From contig OMZX01000009.1 in the NCBI GenBank assembly GCA_900315665.1, forward strand, positions 1 through 51,570: a stretch of 51,570 nucleotides of DNA, written 5' to 3'. The position numbers were made by a program, and so were the translations under genes. Each line of letters begins with the position of its first letter. Position 1 is the stretch's first letter. Under the pieces are notes generated by a model. That model did no database searches. It saw only the letters and a program-made list of their open reading frames with translations, and was not told the DNA's origin. Source of the stretch: an uncultured Eubacteriales bacterium (GTDB taxonomy: Bacteria; Bacillota; Clostridia; Lachnospirales; Lachnospiraceae). Below, in pieces: positions 1 through 6,946 of the stretch.

Positions 1-247
1 CTGTATCAAATGACAGATTGGATTTTGTATCCTCCACTGCCTGTTTTTCCTTTAAGGCTGTCCTACCCTGTTCGGAAATCTCCAGGGTATCTTTTTGGTT
101 TAGCAACACTTCAACTACTGACTCTCCGGCTCTGTCTCCCATCTCTGTGTCTCGTCTGATTCCGGAGTTCTTTCCTCGTTTTATTATCTTTGGATTTACA
201 TTATTGCCGACATATTTTCCATATGTATCATTAATCTCTACTGCCAT
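1..247 (-). CDS. Partial hypothetical protein (N-terminal 82 residues; continues beyond the window)
   Basis: An open minus-strand frame starts with ATG at 247 and runs off the left edge of the window without a stop. AGGAGG lies six bases upstream of the ATG, which fixes the start. The visible part is hydrophilic and charged, with no signal peptide or membrane segment. It opens MAVEINDTYGKYVG and later holds a DTLEISEQG-like stretch. This resembles the N-terminus of small uncharacterised Lachnospiraceae proteins (DUF6033-like), but that is recollection rather than a search. No function is assigned. It lies downstream of, and in the same direction as, the GHKL/LytTR pair. Confidence 0.6.
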   Translation of the reverse strand, partial: MAVEINDTYGKYVGNNVNPKIIKRGKNSGIRRDTEMGDRAGESVVEVLLNQKDTLEISEQGRTALKEKQAVEDTKSNLSFDT

Positions 248-331
248 TTCAAACCTCCTTCATCTAATCTTTACTTCGGAGGTCAGAAACCAGATATAAT
301 GCAATTGCAGTGAACACCACTATTCTTGCAG

Positions 332-1774
332 TCAATTCCTTGTGCACTTATTATTCATCATAACTGTCAAACAAAACATCTGTCTTTCTCCTTTATTATA
401 AATCTCAATGTCTACATCCCCCATATATTTTCTTGCGCATTTTTGAATATTCGACATCCCAATCCCATGCAAATGCTTATCCGTTTTACTCGTCACAGGA
501 AGCCCGGTGTCCTTGTCAAAAGTTACCTGCCCGTCAAATACATTTTCAATCTCAATAAAATATAAGGTGCCTTTCATATAGGACTTAAGCGTGATTTCTC
601 TTGCACCATCCACCTTTCGACAAGCTTCAAAGGCATTGTCCAAAGCATTATCCAAAATGACTGCAATGTCATAAATATCTATGGGGCCAGAACGCGGTGC
701 CACAAAGTCCGGTTCAAAAGAAATGCCACTCCTCTTCGTTTCCTGCATCCTTTGATAAATTATGATATCCGTGATTGGATTTCCACTCTTTAATGAAAAA
801 TCCAGTTGATTCACTGCAGTTTCCAGTTCACCGATGTAACCGTCTATCTCCGCAGTATCAGTATCGTTCCCGACATTCTTTACATATTGCATGATATGGT
901 TCAAATGATTCCTCATATCATGCTTAAGGCCACGTAGGTCAGAATAAATATTTTCAACATCCTCTATCTCCCTGTGAAGCTGTTCCACTTGCTTTTCCAG
1001 GATTGTCTGCTTCCGCCTCTCTTCATTACGTTCAATGAGGTATTGAAACATCATCATAGCAGCAATAATGGAGCAAAGGAGCAGCAAACAAATGACTATA
1101 ATCCATATAAGAATCTCCGGAACCTTGTCATAAATCAGCAGGGATAATCTTTCGTTTATTTTCAATATCATTACCCGCAAGGTCATGGACACCCCAAGGC
1201 CCGTAATGCATGGAAGTATCAAAAAGATACTCTCTCCCGGGCTTGGCTCGTAGCCTTTGTGGATATATTTTCCACTGAGGACTTTGAGATATGTAAACAT
1301 TAGCCCCACATATATGGCTACGGATGCTAAGCTTTGAGCGAAAAGATAGATATTGAGAAACATATCTGCTTTTTCCACGGTTAGGTTTTCGGGTTCAAGA
1401 ACAAGGCTTTCAAACATGCCCCAAGTTGCTTGGGAGATTAGGTAATAGCCGACACTTCCGATGTTTCTGATCAACTCTTTTCCGGCGGTAAAGCTTATGG
1501 CGGCGAATGTCTGCCTTTTGAAATCCCGTTCAAAAAACAAAAGCTCAAGAAGGTACAGCAATGTAAGGTCCAACAATGTACGAAATGCAACGGTTTGCGT
1601 GTCCATCACTTTATATAGTACAGCTTCCACTGAAAGGTAAATGGTTGTCCAGAGAATGTGTATTAGCTTTATGGAGTGTTTCGGTTTTAGGAACGCAGCT
1701 ACGTATATCCCACTGAAAATCGCATCTGATACATATATCGGCAGTGTCAATGTAATAGTCAAAAGGTCAAACAT
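332..1774 (-). CDS. GHKL-domain sensor histidine kinase (AgrC/ComD-like)
   Basis: This is a 480-residue membrane sensor kinase. Residues 1-245 hold about six hydrophobic segments, followed by a short coiled coil (about 247-278). The phosphoacceptor region LKHDMRNH has His285, typical of the HPK10/SpoOB-like kinases. The C-terminal GHKL ATPase domain shows an N-box-like ILDNALDNAFEA near 385 and a G-box GIGMSNI near 445. The family usually senses peptides or small molecules and phosphorylates a LytTR regulator. Its ATG overlaps the 3' end of the upstream regulator gene by 8 bases, so the two are co-translated. No signal peptide gene was seen nearby, so the ligand is unknown. Confidence 0.88.
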   Translation of the reverse strand: MFDLLTITLTLPIYVSDAIFSGIYVAAFLKPKHSIKLIHILWTTIYLSVEAVLYKVMDTQTVAFRTLLDLTLLYLLELLFFERDFKRQTFAAISFTAGKELIRNIGSVGYYLISQATWGMFESLVLEPENLTVEKADMFLNIYLFAQSLASVAIYVGLMFTYLKVLSGKYIHKGYEPSPGESIFLILPCITGLGVSMTLRVMILKINERLSLLIYDKVPEILIWIIVICLLLLCSIIAAMMMFQYLIERNEERRKQTILEKQVEQLHREIEDVENIYSDLRGLKHDMRNHLNHIMQYVKNVGNDTDTAEIDGYIGELETAVNQLDFSLKSGNPITDIIIYQRMQETKRSGISFEPDFVAPRSGPIDIYDIAVILDNALDNAFEACRKVDGAREITLKSYMKGTLYFIEIENVFDGQVTFDKDTGLPVTSKTDKHLHGIGMSNIQKCARKYMGDVDIEIYNKGERQMFCLTVMMNNKCTRN

Positions 1775-2489
1775 TCACGATACCTCCGTTTTTGGCGTAG
1801 CGAAGAAACGCTTTGACGAAATCCGTATACTTCTTTTCGGCAATGATAATGCTGTCGCCGTTTAGTACCCGAATGCTGTTCACGGAATAAGCCGTCACCT
1901 TTTCGAAATTCACAAGATAGCACCTATGGCACCTAAAGAAAGTATCCCCCAATTCATTTTCAAGATCGCACATTCTGGCATAGGTTTCTGCGAGTCCACT
2001 GTCTGTATGGAAAACCACCTTCCTGTCATTGCTTTCGATATACTGAATCTCGGAAAACAGGATTTTTTTCCTATTATCCCCGTCTTTAATGATCACATAT
2101 TTATTTCTTTGTTCGTCAGAAGACCGAACCTCTTTAAGCGCCCGTTGAAACACATCTGAAAACTTGCTTTCCTTAATCGGCTTCACAAGATAATGAAAAG
2201 CATTTACATCAAAAGCTTCTTCCATATACTCTCTGTAGGCGGTCACAAATATGAGTATGCTTCGCTTCCCGGTCTCTCCCTGCTCCTCACGAATGCGCCT
2301 TGCAAGTTCCATCCCGGATATTTCTCCCATTTCGATATCAAGGAAATATATATCGAAAAAATCTGTGCAAGAAAGAAGATCCTCACTTCCCTTAAAGCAA
2401 CTGATATTTGCATCTTTACATTGCTTCTTTATCAGATCTGTCAATTGGCTATTAATATTAATATCATCATCGCATAAAGCTATATTCAT
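1767..2489 (-). CDS. LytTR-family response regulator (AgrA/LytR-like)
   Basis: This 240-residue response regulator has an N-terminal receiver domain with the acidic cluster CDDD (residues 6-9), the phospho-acceptor Asp51 in FLDIEMGE, and the conserved Lys in YLVKPI. The C-terminal half (about 135-235) is a LytTR DNA-binding domain with IQYIES and FFRCHRCYLVN-type motifs. It is the partner of the overlapping GHKL kinase gene. LytTR regulators bind pairs of short direct repeats near promoters. No such pair could be assigned confidently in this window. Confidence 0.9.
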   Translation of the reverse strand: MNIALCDDDININSQLTDLIKKQCKDANISCFKGSEDLLSCTDFFDIYFLDIEMGEISGMELARRIREEQGETGKRSILIFVTAYREYMEEAFDVNAFHYLVKPIKESKFSDVFQRALKEVRSSDEQRNKYVIIKDGDNRKKILFSEIQYIESNDRKVVFHTDSGLAETYARMCDLENELGDTFFRCHRCYLVNFEKVTAYSVNSIRVLNGDSIIIAEKKYTDFVKAFLRYAKNGGIVNV

Positions 2490-2553
2490 TTCCGGATTCC
2501 TTTCATCATTGAATGAACTATTATTATATAGCCATAATATGTTCTACTTTTCA

Positions 2554-2790
2554 TTATAATGTAGCGAGCGACGTCGTTTTTGCAGTGAAATTATTCATCC
2601 CCTTGTTCTTTACCGGAACCGGCCTGATCCGACTCTCTTCCGCAACTTGCTTCTTATAATTTGCCAGCTTCCCAAGAACACTTTTTCTAACATTTCCTTC
2701 TATTTCCGGACGTTTCTGCCTATCCCACCAATCTACTTGCTTATTACCGTCTAAAATTTCTTGATTTTCATACCATCCCACAGCGTTTCT
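2554..2790 (-). pseudogene. Possible degraded remnant of a conjugative-element protein tail
   Basis: The minus-strand frame reads a hydrophilic tail with WWDRQKRPEIEG and a SVLGKLANYKKQ-type segment. Such 'xSVLxKLxxxK' tails occur near the C-terminus of YodL/DUF4316-like proteins of Tn916-type conjugative elements. The frame stays open upstream to 2853, but that part is made of palindromic repeat sequence and no plausible start with a ribosome binding site is present. The piece is more AT-rich than its neighbours. It is probably not expressed. The assignment rests on memory of the family and is weak. Confidence 0.2.
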
Positions 2791-2854
2791 GAGTAAAGAA
2801 AAACCCCAGAAATACTGAGTACAACGAGGCACCTCGATTCCGCTTCGCTCCATC

Positions 2855-2990
2855 TCGGTCGCGACAGTCGTCGCGTAAACTCAAAAAAATAACGCCCTTG
2901 GAATGCAAGCATTCCAGGACAGATGTCCATATCCCGCGATGCCATTCGCAGACGCTTCGCGTCTTGCTCATGTCGCGCTGTCGCGCTATG
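2855..2990. repeat. Hairpin-rich intergenic repeat tract
   Basis: This non-coding stretch is packed with short perfect palindromes. Examples are GGAATGCAAGCATTCC, GACGCTTCGCGTC and GCGCTGTCGCGC. It shares short pieces (CGCTTCGCTCC, CAGATGTCCA) with the long RptB copy at 16402-16538, read on the opposite strand there. Open frames across it have no ribosome binding site and look like by-products of the repeats. Confidence 0.4.
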
Positions 2991-2996
2991 AATACG

Positions 2997-3046
2997 AAAA
3001 AGGGATTGCTCCCCAGCAAGTAAACTTGCGGAAGCAATCCCTTTTT
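2997..3046 (-). terminator. Rho-independent terminator of rplM-rpsI
   Basis: A long stem (AAAAAGGGATTGCT paired with AGCAATCCCTTTTT, with an inner AAGT/ACTT extension) lies 31 bases past the rpsI stop. Read on the minus strand it ends in a T run, as expected for an intrinsic terminator. Confidence 0.85.
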
Positions 3047-3076
3047 GTATTCGCATCGCTTGTAGAAACGCGCAGA

Positions 3077-3469
3077 TTATCTCTTTGAGAACTGCGGTGC
3101 GCGACGTGCGGACTTTAAGCCGTACTTCTTTCTCTCCTTCATTCTCGGATCTCTCGTAAGGAAACCAGCCTTCTTGAGAGCCGGACGAAGCTCTGCATCC
3201 ATATCGCAAAGAGCTCTGGCAACACCATGACGGATTGCACCAGCCTGACCTGTCGTGCCGCCGCCGCGAACGTTTACGAGAACGTCGAACTTGCCCTCAT
3301 TCTGTGTGAGAACGAGCGGGGACTTTACCATCATACGAAGAGTCTCGAGACCGAAATAGTCTTCAAGGGATCTCTTGTTGATCGTTACCTTACCTGTACC
3401 AGGCATGATGTAAACTCTTGCAACAGCATCTTTTCTTCTGCCTGTGCCGTAATTTCTGTTCGTAGCCAT
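3077..3469 (-). CDS. rpsI: 30S ribosomal protein S9
   Basis: The 130-residue product matches full-length bacterial S9. It has the N-terminal [14 protein letters not shown] motif, a central [21 protein letters not shown] segment and the strongly basic tail ending SKR that reaches the P-site tRNA. It is the second gene of the rplM-rpsI pair, 13 bases after rplM. In Bacilli and Clostridia this pair normally follows truA, as it does here apart from the inserted HAD gene. It ends at a strong terminator. Confidence 0.97.
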   Translation of the reverse strand: MATNRNYGTGRRKDAVARVYIMPGTGKVTINKRSLEDYFGLETLRMMVKSPLVLTQNEGKFDVLVNVRGGGTTGQAGAIRHGVARALCDMDAELRPALKKAGFLTRDPRMKERKKYGLKSARRAPQFSKR

Positions 3470-3482
3470 GTCGTCTTCCTCC

Positions 3483-3917
3483 TTAGTATGCGAGCTTCAG
3501 CTCTTCAGGCTTCTGTGCCTGGTGCTTGTGATCCGGACCAGCATATACAAAAAGCTTCTTGTACATCTGTCTGCCAAGCGGTCCCTTCGGAAGCATACCC
3601 TTCACGGCATACTCGACAACCTTCTCCGGCTTGTTTGCCTTAAGATCACGAAGAGTGGTCTCCTTCATGGAGCCAACGTACTTACTATGTGTACGATAAA
3701 TCTTCTGATCAAGCTTCTTACCAGTTGTTGCAATCTTGTCTGCGTTTACAATGATGACATAATCACCGCAGTCAAGGAACGGTGTGTAGGTCGGCTTGTT
3801 CTTACCACGAAGAACCATAGCAACCTGTGCTGCGAGACGACCAAGCGTCTGACCCTCTGCATCTACTACGTACCACTTTCTGTTGATCGTAGAAGCTGTA
3901 GCAACATATGATTTCAT
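3483..3917 (-). CDS. rplM: 50S ribosomal protein L13
   Basis: This 144-residue L13 is full length. It shows [19 protein letters not shown] near the N-terminus and the family's [20 protein letters not shown] and [10 protein letters not shown] motifs. L13 is an early-assembly protein of the large subunit. An AGGAGG-like ribosome binding site precedes the ATG. It is transcribed from its own consensus promoter at 4134-4162 with a leader of about 210 nt, and is followed by rpsI. An L13 autoregulatory leader is known in Bacilli; whether this leader acts the same way is not shown. Confidence 0.97.
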   Translation of the reverse strand: MKSYVATASTINRKWYVVDAEGQTLGRLAAQVAMVLRGKNKPTYTPFLDCGDYVIIVNADKIATTGKKLDQKIYRTHSKYVGSMKETTLRDLKANKPEKVVEYAVKGMLPKGPLGRQMYKKLFVYAGPDHKHQAQKPEELKLAY

Positions 3918-3965
3918 AACAACCTCCTGTTGTAAGGCTACTTACTCTGGTCTCTGCCTGAAAAA

Positions 3966-4011
3966 GCTGTGGCTTCGCTGCCTCTGCCAATGCCTACATC
4001 GGCGAAACAGC
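3966..4011. repeat. 16-bp interspersed motif copy a, in the rplM leader
   Basis: CCAATGCCTACATCGG at 3987-4002 lies in the loop of a hairpin. TTCGC (3974-3978) pairs with GCGAA (4002-4006), and GCTGT (3966-3970) pairs with ACAGC (4007-4011) across a 3-nt bulge. It belongs to the interspersed motif family described in the findings. Confidence 0.7.
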
Positions 4012-4133
4012 ACCTGTACTTCTTGAGACTGATTTCAGTATTTAATGTAGCCCGAGCCTTTTCGGCTCTGCTTATAAGTTTCCACTGCCTTCTCGCAGAC
4101 ACACTACGCCCGCAATTGCGACAGCTTTTTTAT

Positions 4134-4162
4134 TCTATAGAAAGCTTGTCTCATTGTCAACT
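4134..4162 (-). promoter_or_regulatory. Sigma-A promoter of rplM-rpsI
   Basis: On the minus strand TTGACA and TAGAAT are separated by 17 bases. The first base of the transcript would lie near 4127, leaving a leader of about 210 nt before rplM. Confidence 0.8.
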
Positions 4163-4200
4163 GTGAAATCGACTTTTTCTCCACCGCAGCTGATGGATTT

Positions 4201-4251
4201 AAAGAAATGATCCTTCCATCTGCTTTTCGCAGATAGAAGGATCATTTCTTT
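4201..4251. terminator. Bidirectional intrinsic terminator downstream of the HAD gene
   Basis: AAAGAAATGATCCTTC (4201-4216) pairs with GAAGGATCATTTCTTT (4236-4251), with an ATCTGC/GCAGAT extension inside. It has A/T runs on both sides. It lies between the HAD gene and the rplM promoter and insulates the two. Confidence 0.75.
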
Positions 4252-4252
4252 A

Positions 4253-4323
4253 TGACACCGGGGACGGTTCTCTCTGTCAGCTTTTTAGTGAAAAGCTGAC
4301 AAGGAGAACCGTCCCCGGTGTCA
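4253..4323. repeat. REP-like palindromic repeat, full copy
   Basis: A nearly perfect stem of about 30 bp is formed by TGACACCGGGGACGGTTCTC and its complement, with GTCAGCTTTT/AAAAGCTGAC inside. It touches the 3' end of the HAD gene. A partial copy lies on the other side of that gene at 5051-5097. Sequences of this type resemble the REP palindromes that accompany RAYT (TnpA-REP) transposases; no transposase is present here. Confidence 0.75.
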
Positions 4324-4330
4324 CCTGGTG

Positions 4331-4999
4331 TCACATCTGGCTGGCGGCCCAGGCGGGGATTTCGCGGAGGGAGGGGAGGATGGCGTCACAGAGGGAGGCG
4401 ACGGGGGTAAGGTCGAGGAGGTCGGGGATGCCGATCACGTGGCAGCCGGCGGCGTGGCCGGCGCGGATGCCATTCAGGGAATCCTCTACGACAACGCAGG
4501 TTTCCGGTGCGAGGCCGAGCTTCTCCGCGACGATGAGAAAAATGTCCGGCTCCGGCTTTCCGTGGGTTGTGATTTCTCCGGTTCCAATGAAGTCAAAAAT
4601 ATCCGTGATGCCGGCTGATGCAAGGTATGCATCAACCTGCGTCTTCATCGTGGAGGAGCCGATGCCAAGCTTATAGCCACAAGCCTTCAGGGCCGTTAGC
4701 ATTGGCACAAGACCGGGCTTCTGCGGGGCGCCGTGCTCCGTCACATATTGCATGACGCGAGCGTACCGCTCCTTCCGCTCTGCGAAATAGTCAACGTCCG
4801 GGTTGTAGTCATGGAAGACCTTCACACCGACCTGCACGGACGCGCCGCGCATGAGATCAAGCATATGGTCATCGACGTAGTAGCCGTGCTCCTTTCCGAG
4901 CTCGAACCAGAACCTCCGGTACAGCCGCTCGGTGTCAAATAGTGTGCCATCCATGTCAAAGATGAAGCCACGGATGGAAGCATGATTCTCTTCTTTCAT
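4331..4999 (-). CDS. HAD-superfamily phosphatase / beta-phosphoglucomutase-like hydrolase
   Basis: The 222-residue protein has the HAD catalytic motif I FDMDGTLFDTE with nucleophile Asp15 and acid/base Asp17. It also has motif II (GIGSST), motif III Lys in THGKPEPDIF and motif IV VVEDSLNGIRAG. A helical cap between motifs I and II places it with beta-phosphoglucomutase-like phosphatases; the substrate cannot be told. It sits between truA and rplM, a place where Bacilli have no gene, and is bracketed by REP-like repeats. That suggests it was inserted into conserved synteny. Confidence 0.87.
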   Translation of the reverse strand: MKEENHASIRGFIFDMDGTLFDTERLYRRFWFELGKEHGYYVDDHMLDLMRGASVQVGVKVFHDYNPDVDYFAERKERYARVMQYVTEHGAPQKPGLVPMLTALKACGYKLGIGSSTMKTQVDAYLASAGITDIFDFIGTGEITTHGKPEPDIFLIVAEKLGLAPETCVVVEDSLNGIRAGHAAGCHVIGIPDLLDLTPVASLCDAILPSLREIPAWAASQM

Positions 5000-5050
5000 A
5001 CTGTTCCCTCATAGTGCAATAGATGTAACCTCATAGAACTAAAACCGCCC

Positions 5051-5097
5051 TGGTGTCATGCCGCAAAAGCTGACAGCGAGAACCGTCCCCGGTGTCA
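5051..5097. repeat. REP-like palindromic repeat, half copy
   Basis: GAGAACCGTCCCCGGTGTCA with AAAAGCTGACA just before it repeats the right half of the palindrome at 4253-4323, and an extra GGTGTCA lies at 5052-5058. The last codon and stop (TGA) of truA fall inside this repeat. Confidence 0.7.
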
Positions 5098-5922
5098 TAC
5101 CGAGTAGTCGAGGTCGACGAGGCAGAGACCTTTCGCGGGGACTGTCGGACCGGCCTTCGTGCGGTCCTTCGCGTCAAGTATTTTCGGGATGTCGGATGGC
5201 GTTTTCCGGCCGACCCCGATGTCGAGGAGTGTCCCGACGATGATGCGGATCATGTGGTAGAGGAAGCCGCTGCCGGAGATGCGGATGACGATTTCGTTTT
5301 CCCTGTTGTCCGTCTGCTCGAAATCTTCTTCGTGGCTCCAGCCGTCGATGACCTGATTCCGCCCGATGCGTTCAATCTCGATAAGGTAGATCGTCCGCAC
5401 CGCATCGCCGCCATGCTGAAAGACCTGCGAATCGGGGTTCACGAAGCTCGTGAAATCATGCGTGCCGGTAAGGTAGCCTGCTGCCTCGCGCATTCTGTCG
5501 ATGTCGACCGGATAGGTGAAGCTGTAGCTGTAGAGCCGCTTCAGGGGGTCCGGGATGCGCGCGTTATCGATGTGGTATTCGTAGGTTTTCCGATGCGGGG
5601 TGTAGCGGGGATGGAAGTCCGATGGCACCTCGCGCGCCTGCATGATGCGAATGTCTTCGGGGAGATAGCGGTTTAGCGCCCGCGGGAAATTCTCCGTCGG
5701 GATCGTGCAGTTCGTGTCAAATGTCGCCACGTTGCCCTTCGCATGGACGCCGCTGTCCGTCCGGCTCGCGCCGATGATGGCCGGCGTTTCCCCCGGAATC
5801 AACTGCCCGAGCGCCGTGAGCAGCGCCCCCTCGATCGTTGGGACAGCGCCGACGTCGTTCTGCGCCTGCCACCCATGATAATTCGTCCCGTCATACGCGA
5901 TGACCAGCAAAATCCGCCGCAT
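5095..5922 (-). CDS. truA: tRNA pseudouridine(38-40) synthase TruA
   Basis: TruA converts uridines 38-40 of the tRNA anticodon stem-loop to pseudouridine. The 275-residue protein starts at the ATG at 5922, preceded by GGAAAGGAAGG; a TTG further upstream (5937) is a poorer choice. The catalytic aspartate is Asp56 in ASRTDSGVHA. Other family motifs are the N-terminal AYDGTNYHGWQAQ and SGSGFLYHMIR near the C-terminus. It follows ecfT directly and completes the conserved ecfA-ecfT-truA cluster. Its stop codon lies in a REP-like repeat. Confidence 0.96.
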   Translation of the reverse strand: MRRILLVIAYDGTNYHGWQAQNDVGAVPTIEGALLTALGQLIPGETPAIIGASRTDSGVHAKGNVATFDTNCTIPTENFPRALNRYLPEDIRIMQAREVPSDFHPRYTPHRKTYEYHIDNARIPDPLKRLYSYSFTYPVDIDRMREAAGYLTGTHDFTSFVNPDSQVFQHGGDAVRTIYLIEIERIGRNQVIDGWSHEEDFEQTDNRENEIVIRISGSGFLYHMIRIIVGTLLDIGVGRKTPSDIPKILDAKDRTKAGPTVPAKGLCLVDLDYSV

Positions 5923-5933
5923 ATCCTTCCTTT

Positions 5934-5949
5934 CCAATGCCTACACCAG
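5934..5949. repeat. 16-bp interspersed motif copy b, at the ecfT/truA junction
   Basis: CCAATGCCTACACCAG covers the ecfT stop codon and lies just upstream of the truA ribosome binding site. It matches the family in 15 of 16 positions. Confidence 0.55.
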
Positions 5950-6747
5950 TGGCAGAAACCGTGAGCCGATGAAGAGCGCGAAGTAGATGAAGATGCACGC
6001 ATAGGCTGCGTAGTCGCGGCCCGCGTAATGAAGCGGCTTCATCTTCGTCCGGCCCTCGCCGCCGTGATAGCAGCGGGCCTCCATGGCCATCGCGAGGTCA
6101 TTGGCGCGGCGGAACGCGCTGATAAAGAGCGGCACGAGGATCGGCACCATTGCCCTGGCGCGCTGGAGGATATTGCCGGACTCGAAGTCCGCGCCGCGGG
6201 CCTGCTGCGCCTTCATGATCTTGTCCGTTTCATCGACGAGGATCGGGATAAACCGAAGCGCGATCGACATCATCATGGCGATCTCATGCACCGGCACCCC
6301 GATGTGCTTAAACACCCCAAGTCCCTTTTCAAGCCCGTCCGTGAGTTCATTTGGCGTGGTGGTAAGCGTCATGATCGTCGAGCCGATGACCAGCATAATG
6401 AGCCGGACCGCCATCTTCGTCGCGATCGCGATACCTTCCTGTGTCATCTTGAGCGGCCCGATCGTCAGTACCGGCGTGCCCGGTGTCAAGAAAAGATTGA
6501 AACTTACGGAGATCAGAAGAAGAATCAGGATCCCGCGAAGGCCTCGCACCATATATTTGAAGGGCACGTTTGTGAGCCGGATCAAAATCGCGAGAAACAC
6601 CGCCGCGACGCCGTACATCGTGTACGACTTCACCAGAAAAAGCGAGATGAGGAAAAGCAGAGTCCCGAGCAGCTTCACCCGTGGATCTAGCCGGTGGATC
6701 ACTGAGTCGACCGGATAGTATTGTCCTAGTGTTATTTCCCGGAACAT
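5941..6747 (-). CDS. ecfT: Energy-coupling factor transporter transmembrane protein EcfT
   Basis: EcfT is the membrane scaffold of group II ECF vitamin transporters. It couples two ATPases to interchangeable substrate-binding S-components. The 268-residue protein has about five or six hydrophobic segments. The two coupling-helix motifs appear as KAQQARGADFESG and SAFRRANDLAMAMEARCY, both carrying the Ala-Arg-Gly/Cys-type signature that contacts the ATPases. It lies downstream of the fused ecfA gene across a 199-base AT-rich spacer. queT at 38564 is a likely S-component user. Confidence 0.93.
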   Translation of the reverse strand: MFREITLGQYYPVDSVIHRLDPRVKLLGTLLFLISLFLVKSYTMYGVAAVFLAILIRLTNVPFKYMVRGLRGILILLLISVSFNLFLTPGTPVLTIGPLKMTQEGIAIATKMAVRLIMLVIGSTIMTLTTTPNELTDGLEKGLGVFKHIGVPVHEIAMMMSIALRFIPILVDETDKIMKAQQARGADFESGNILQRARAMVPILVPLFISAFRRANDLAMAMEARCYHGGEGRTKMKPLHYAGRDYAAYACIFIYFALFIGSRFLPLV

Positions 6748-6946
6748 ACGCTCCCCCTCCTTTCATTCATTCTCCAAGAACAGCTTGTCAAACAAGAATA
6801 AATTTCTACCACTCGCAAAACTGTTTCCTTAAACGAATTCTTCATTCCAAATAAATTTTCTACTGCTGTTAAGGTCCAAGCCTTGCAACAGAGATGTTCA
6901 GAAAATAAGTTTTGCATTTTATGGCAAGAATTATAAACGAGAGTCG
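6748..6946. other. AT-rich spacer between ecfA and ecfT
   Basis: This 199-base gap is clearly more AT-rich than the flanking genes. A minus-strand frame crosses it but has no ribosome binding site and no recognisable protein. No promoter or terminator could be assigned with confidence. Confidence 0.4.

Noticed and set aside
18..299. Plus-strand open frame of 93 codons at the left edge
   Set aside because: It is the antisense shadow of the minus-strand partial gene at 1-247, which has a good ribosome binding site.
2751..3209. Overlapping minus-strand frames of 89 to 152 codons before rpsI
   Set aside because: They run through palindromes, the rpsI terminator and the rpsI 3' end, and are by-products of repeat sequence.
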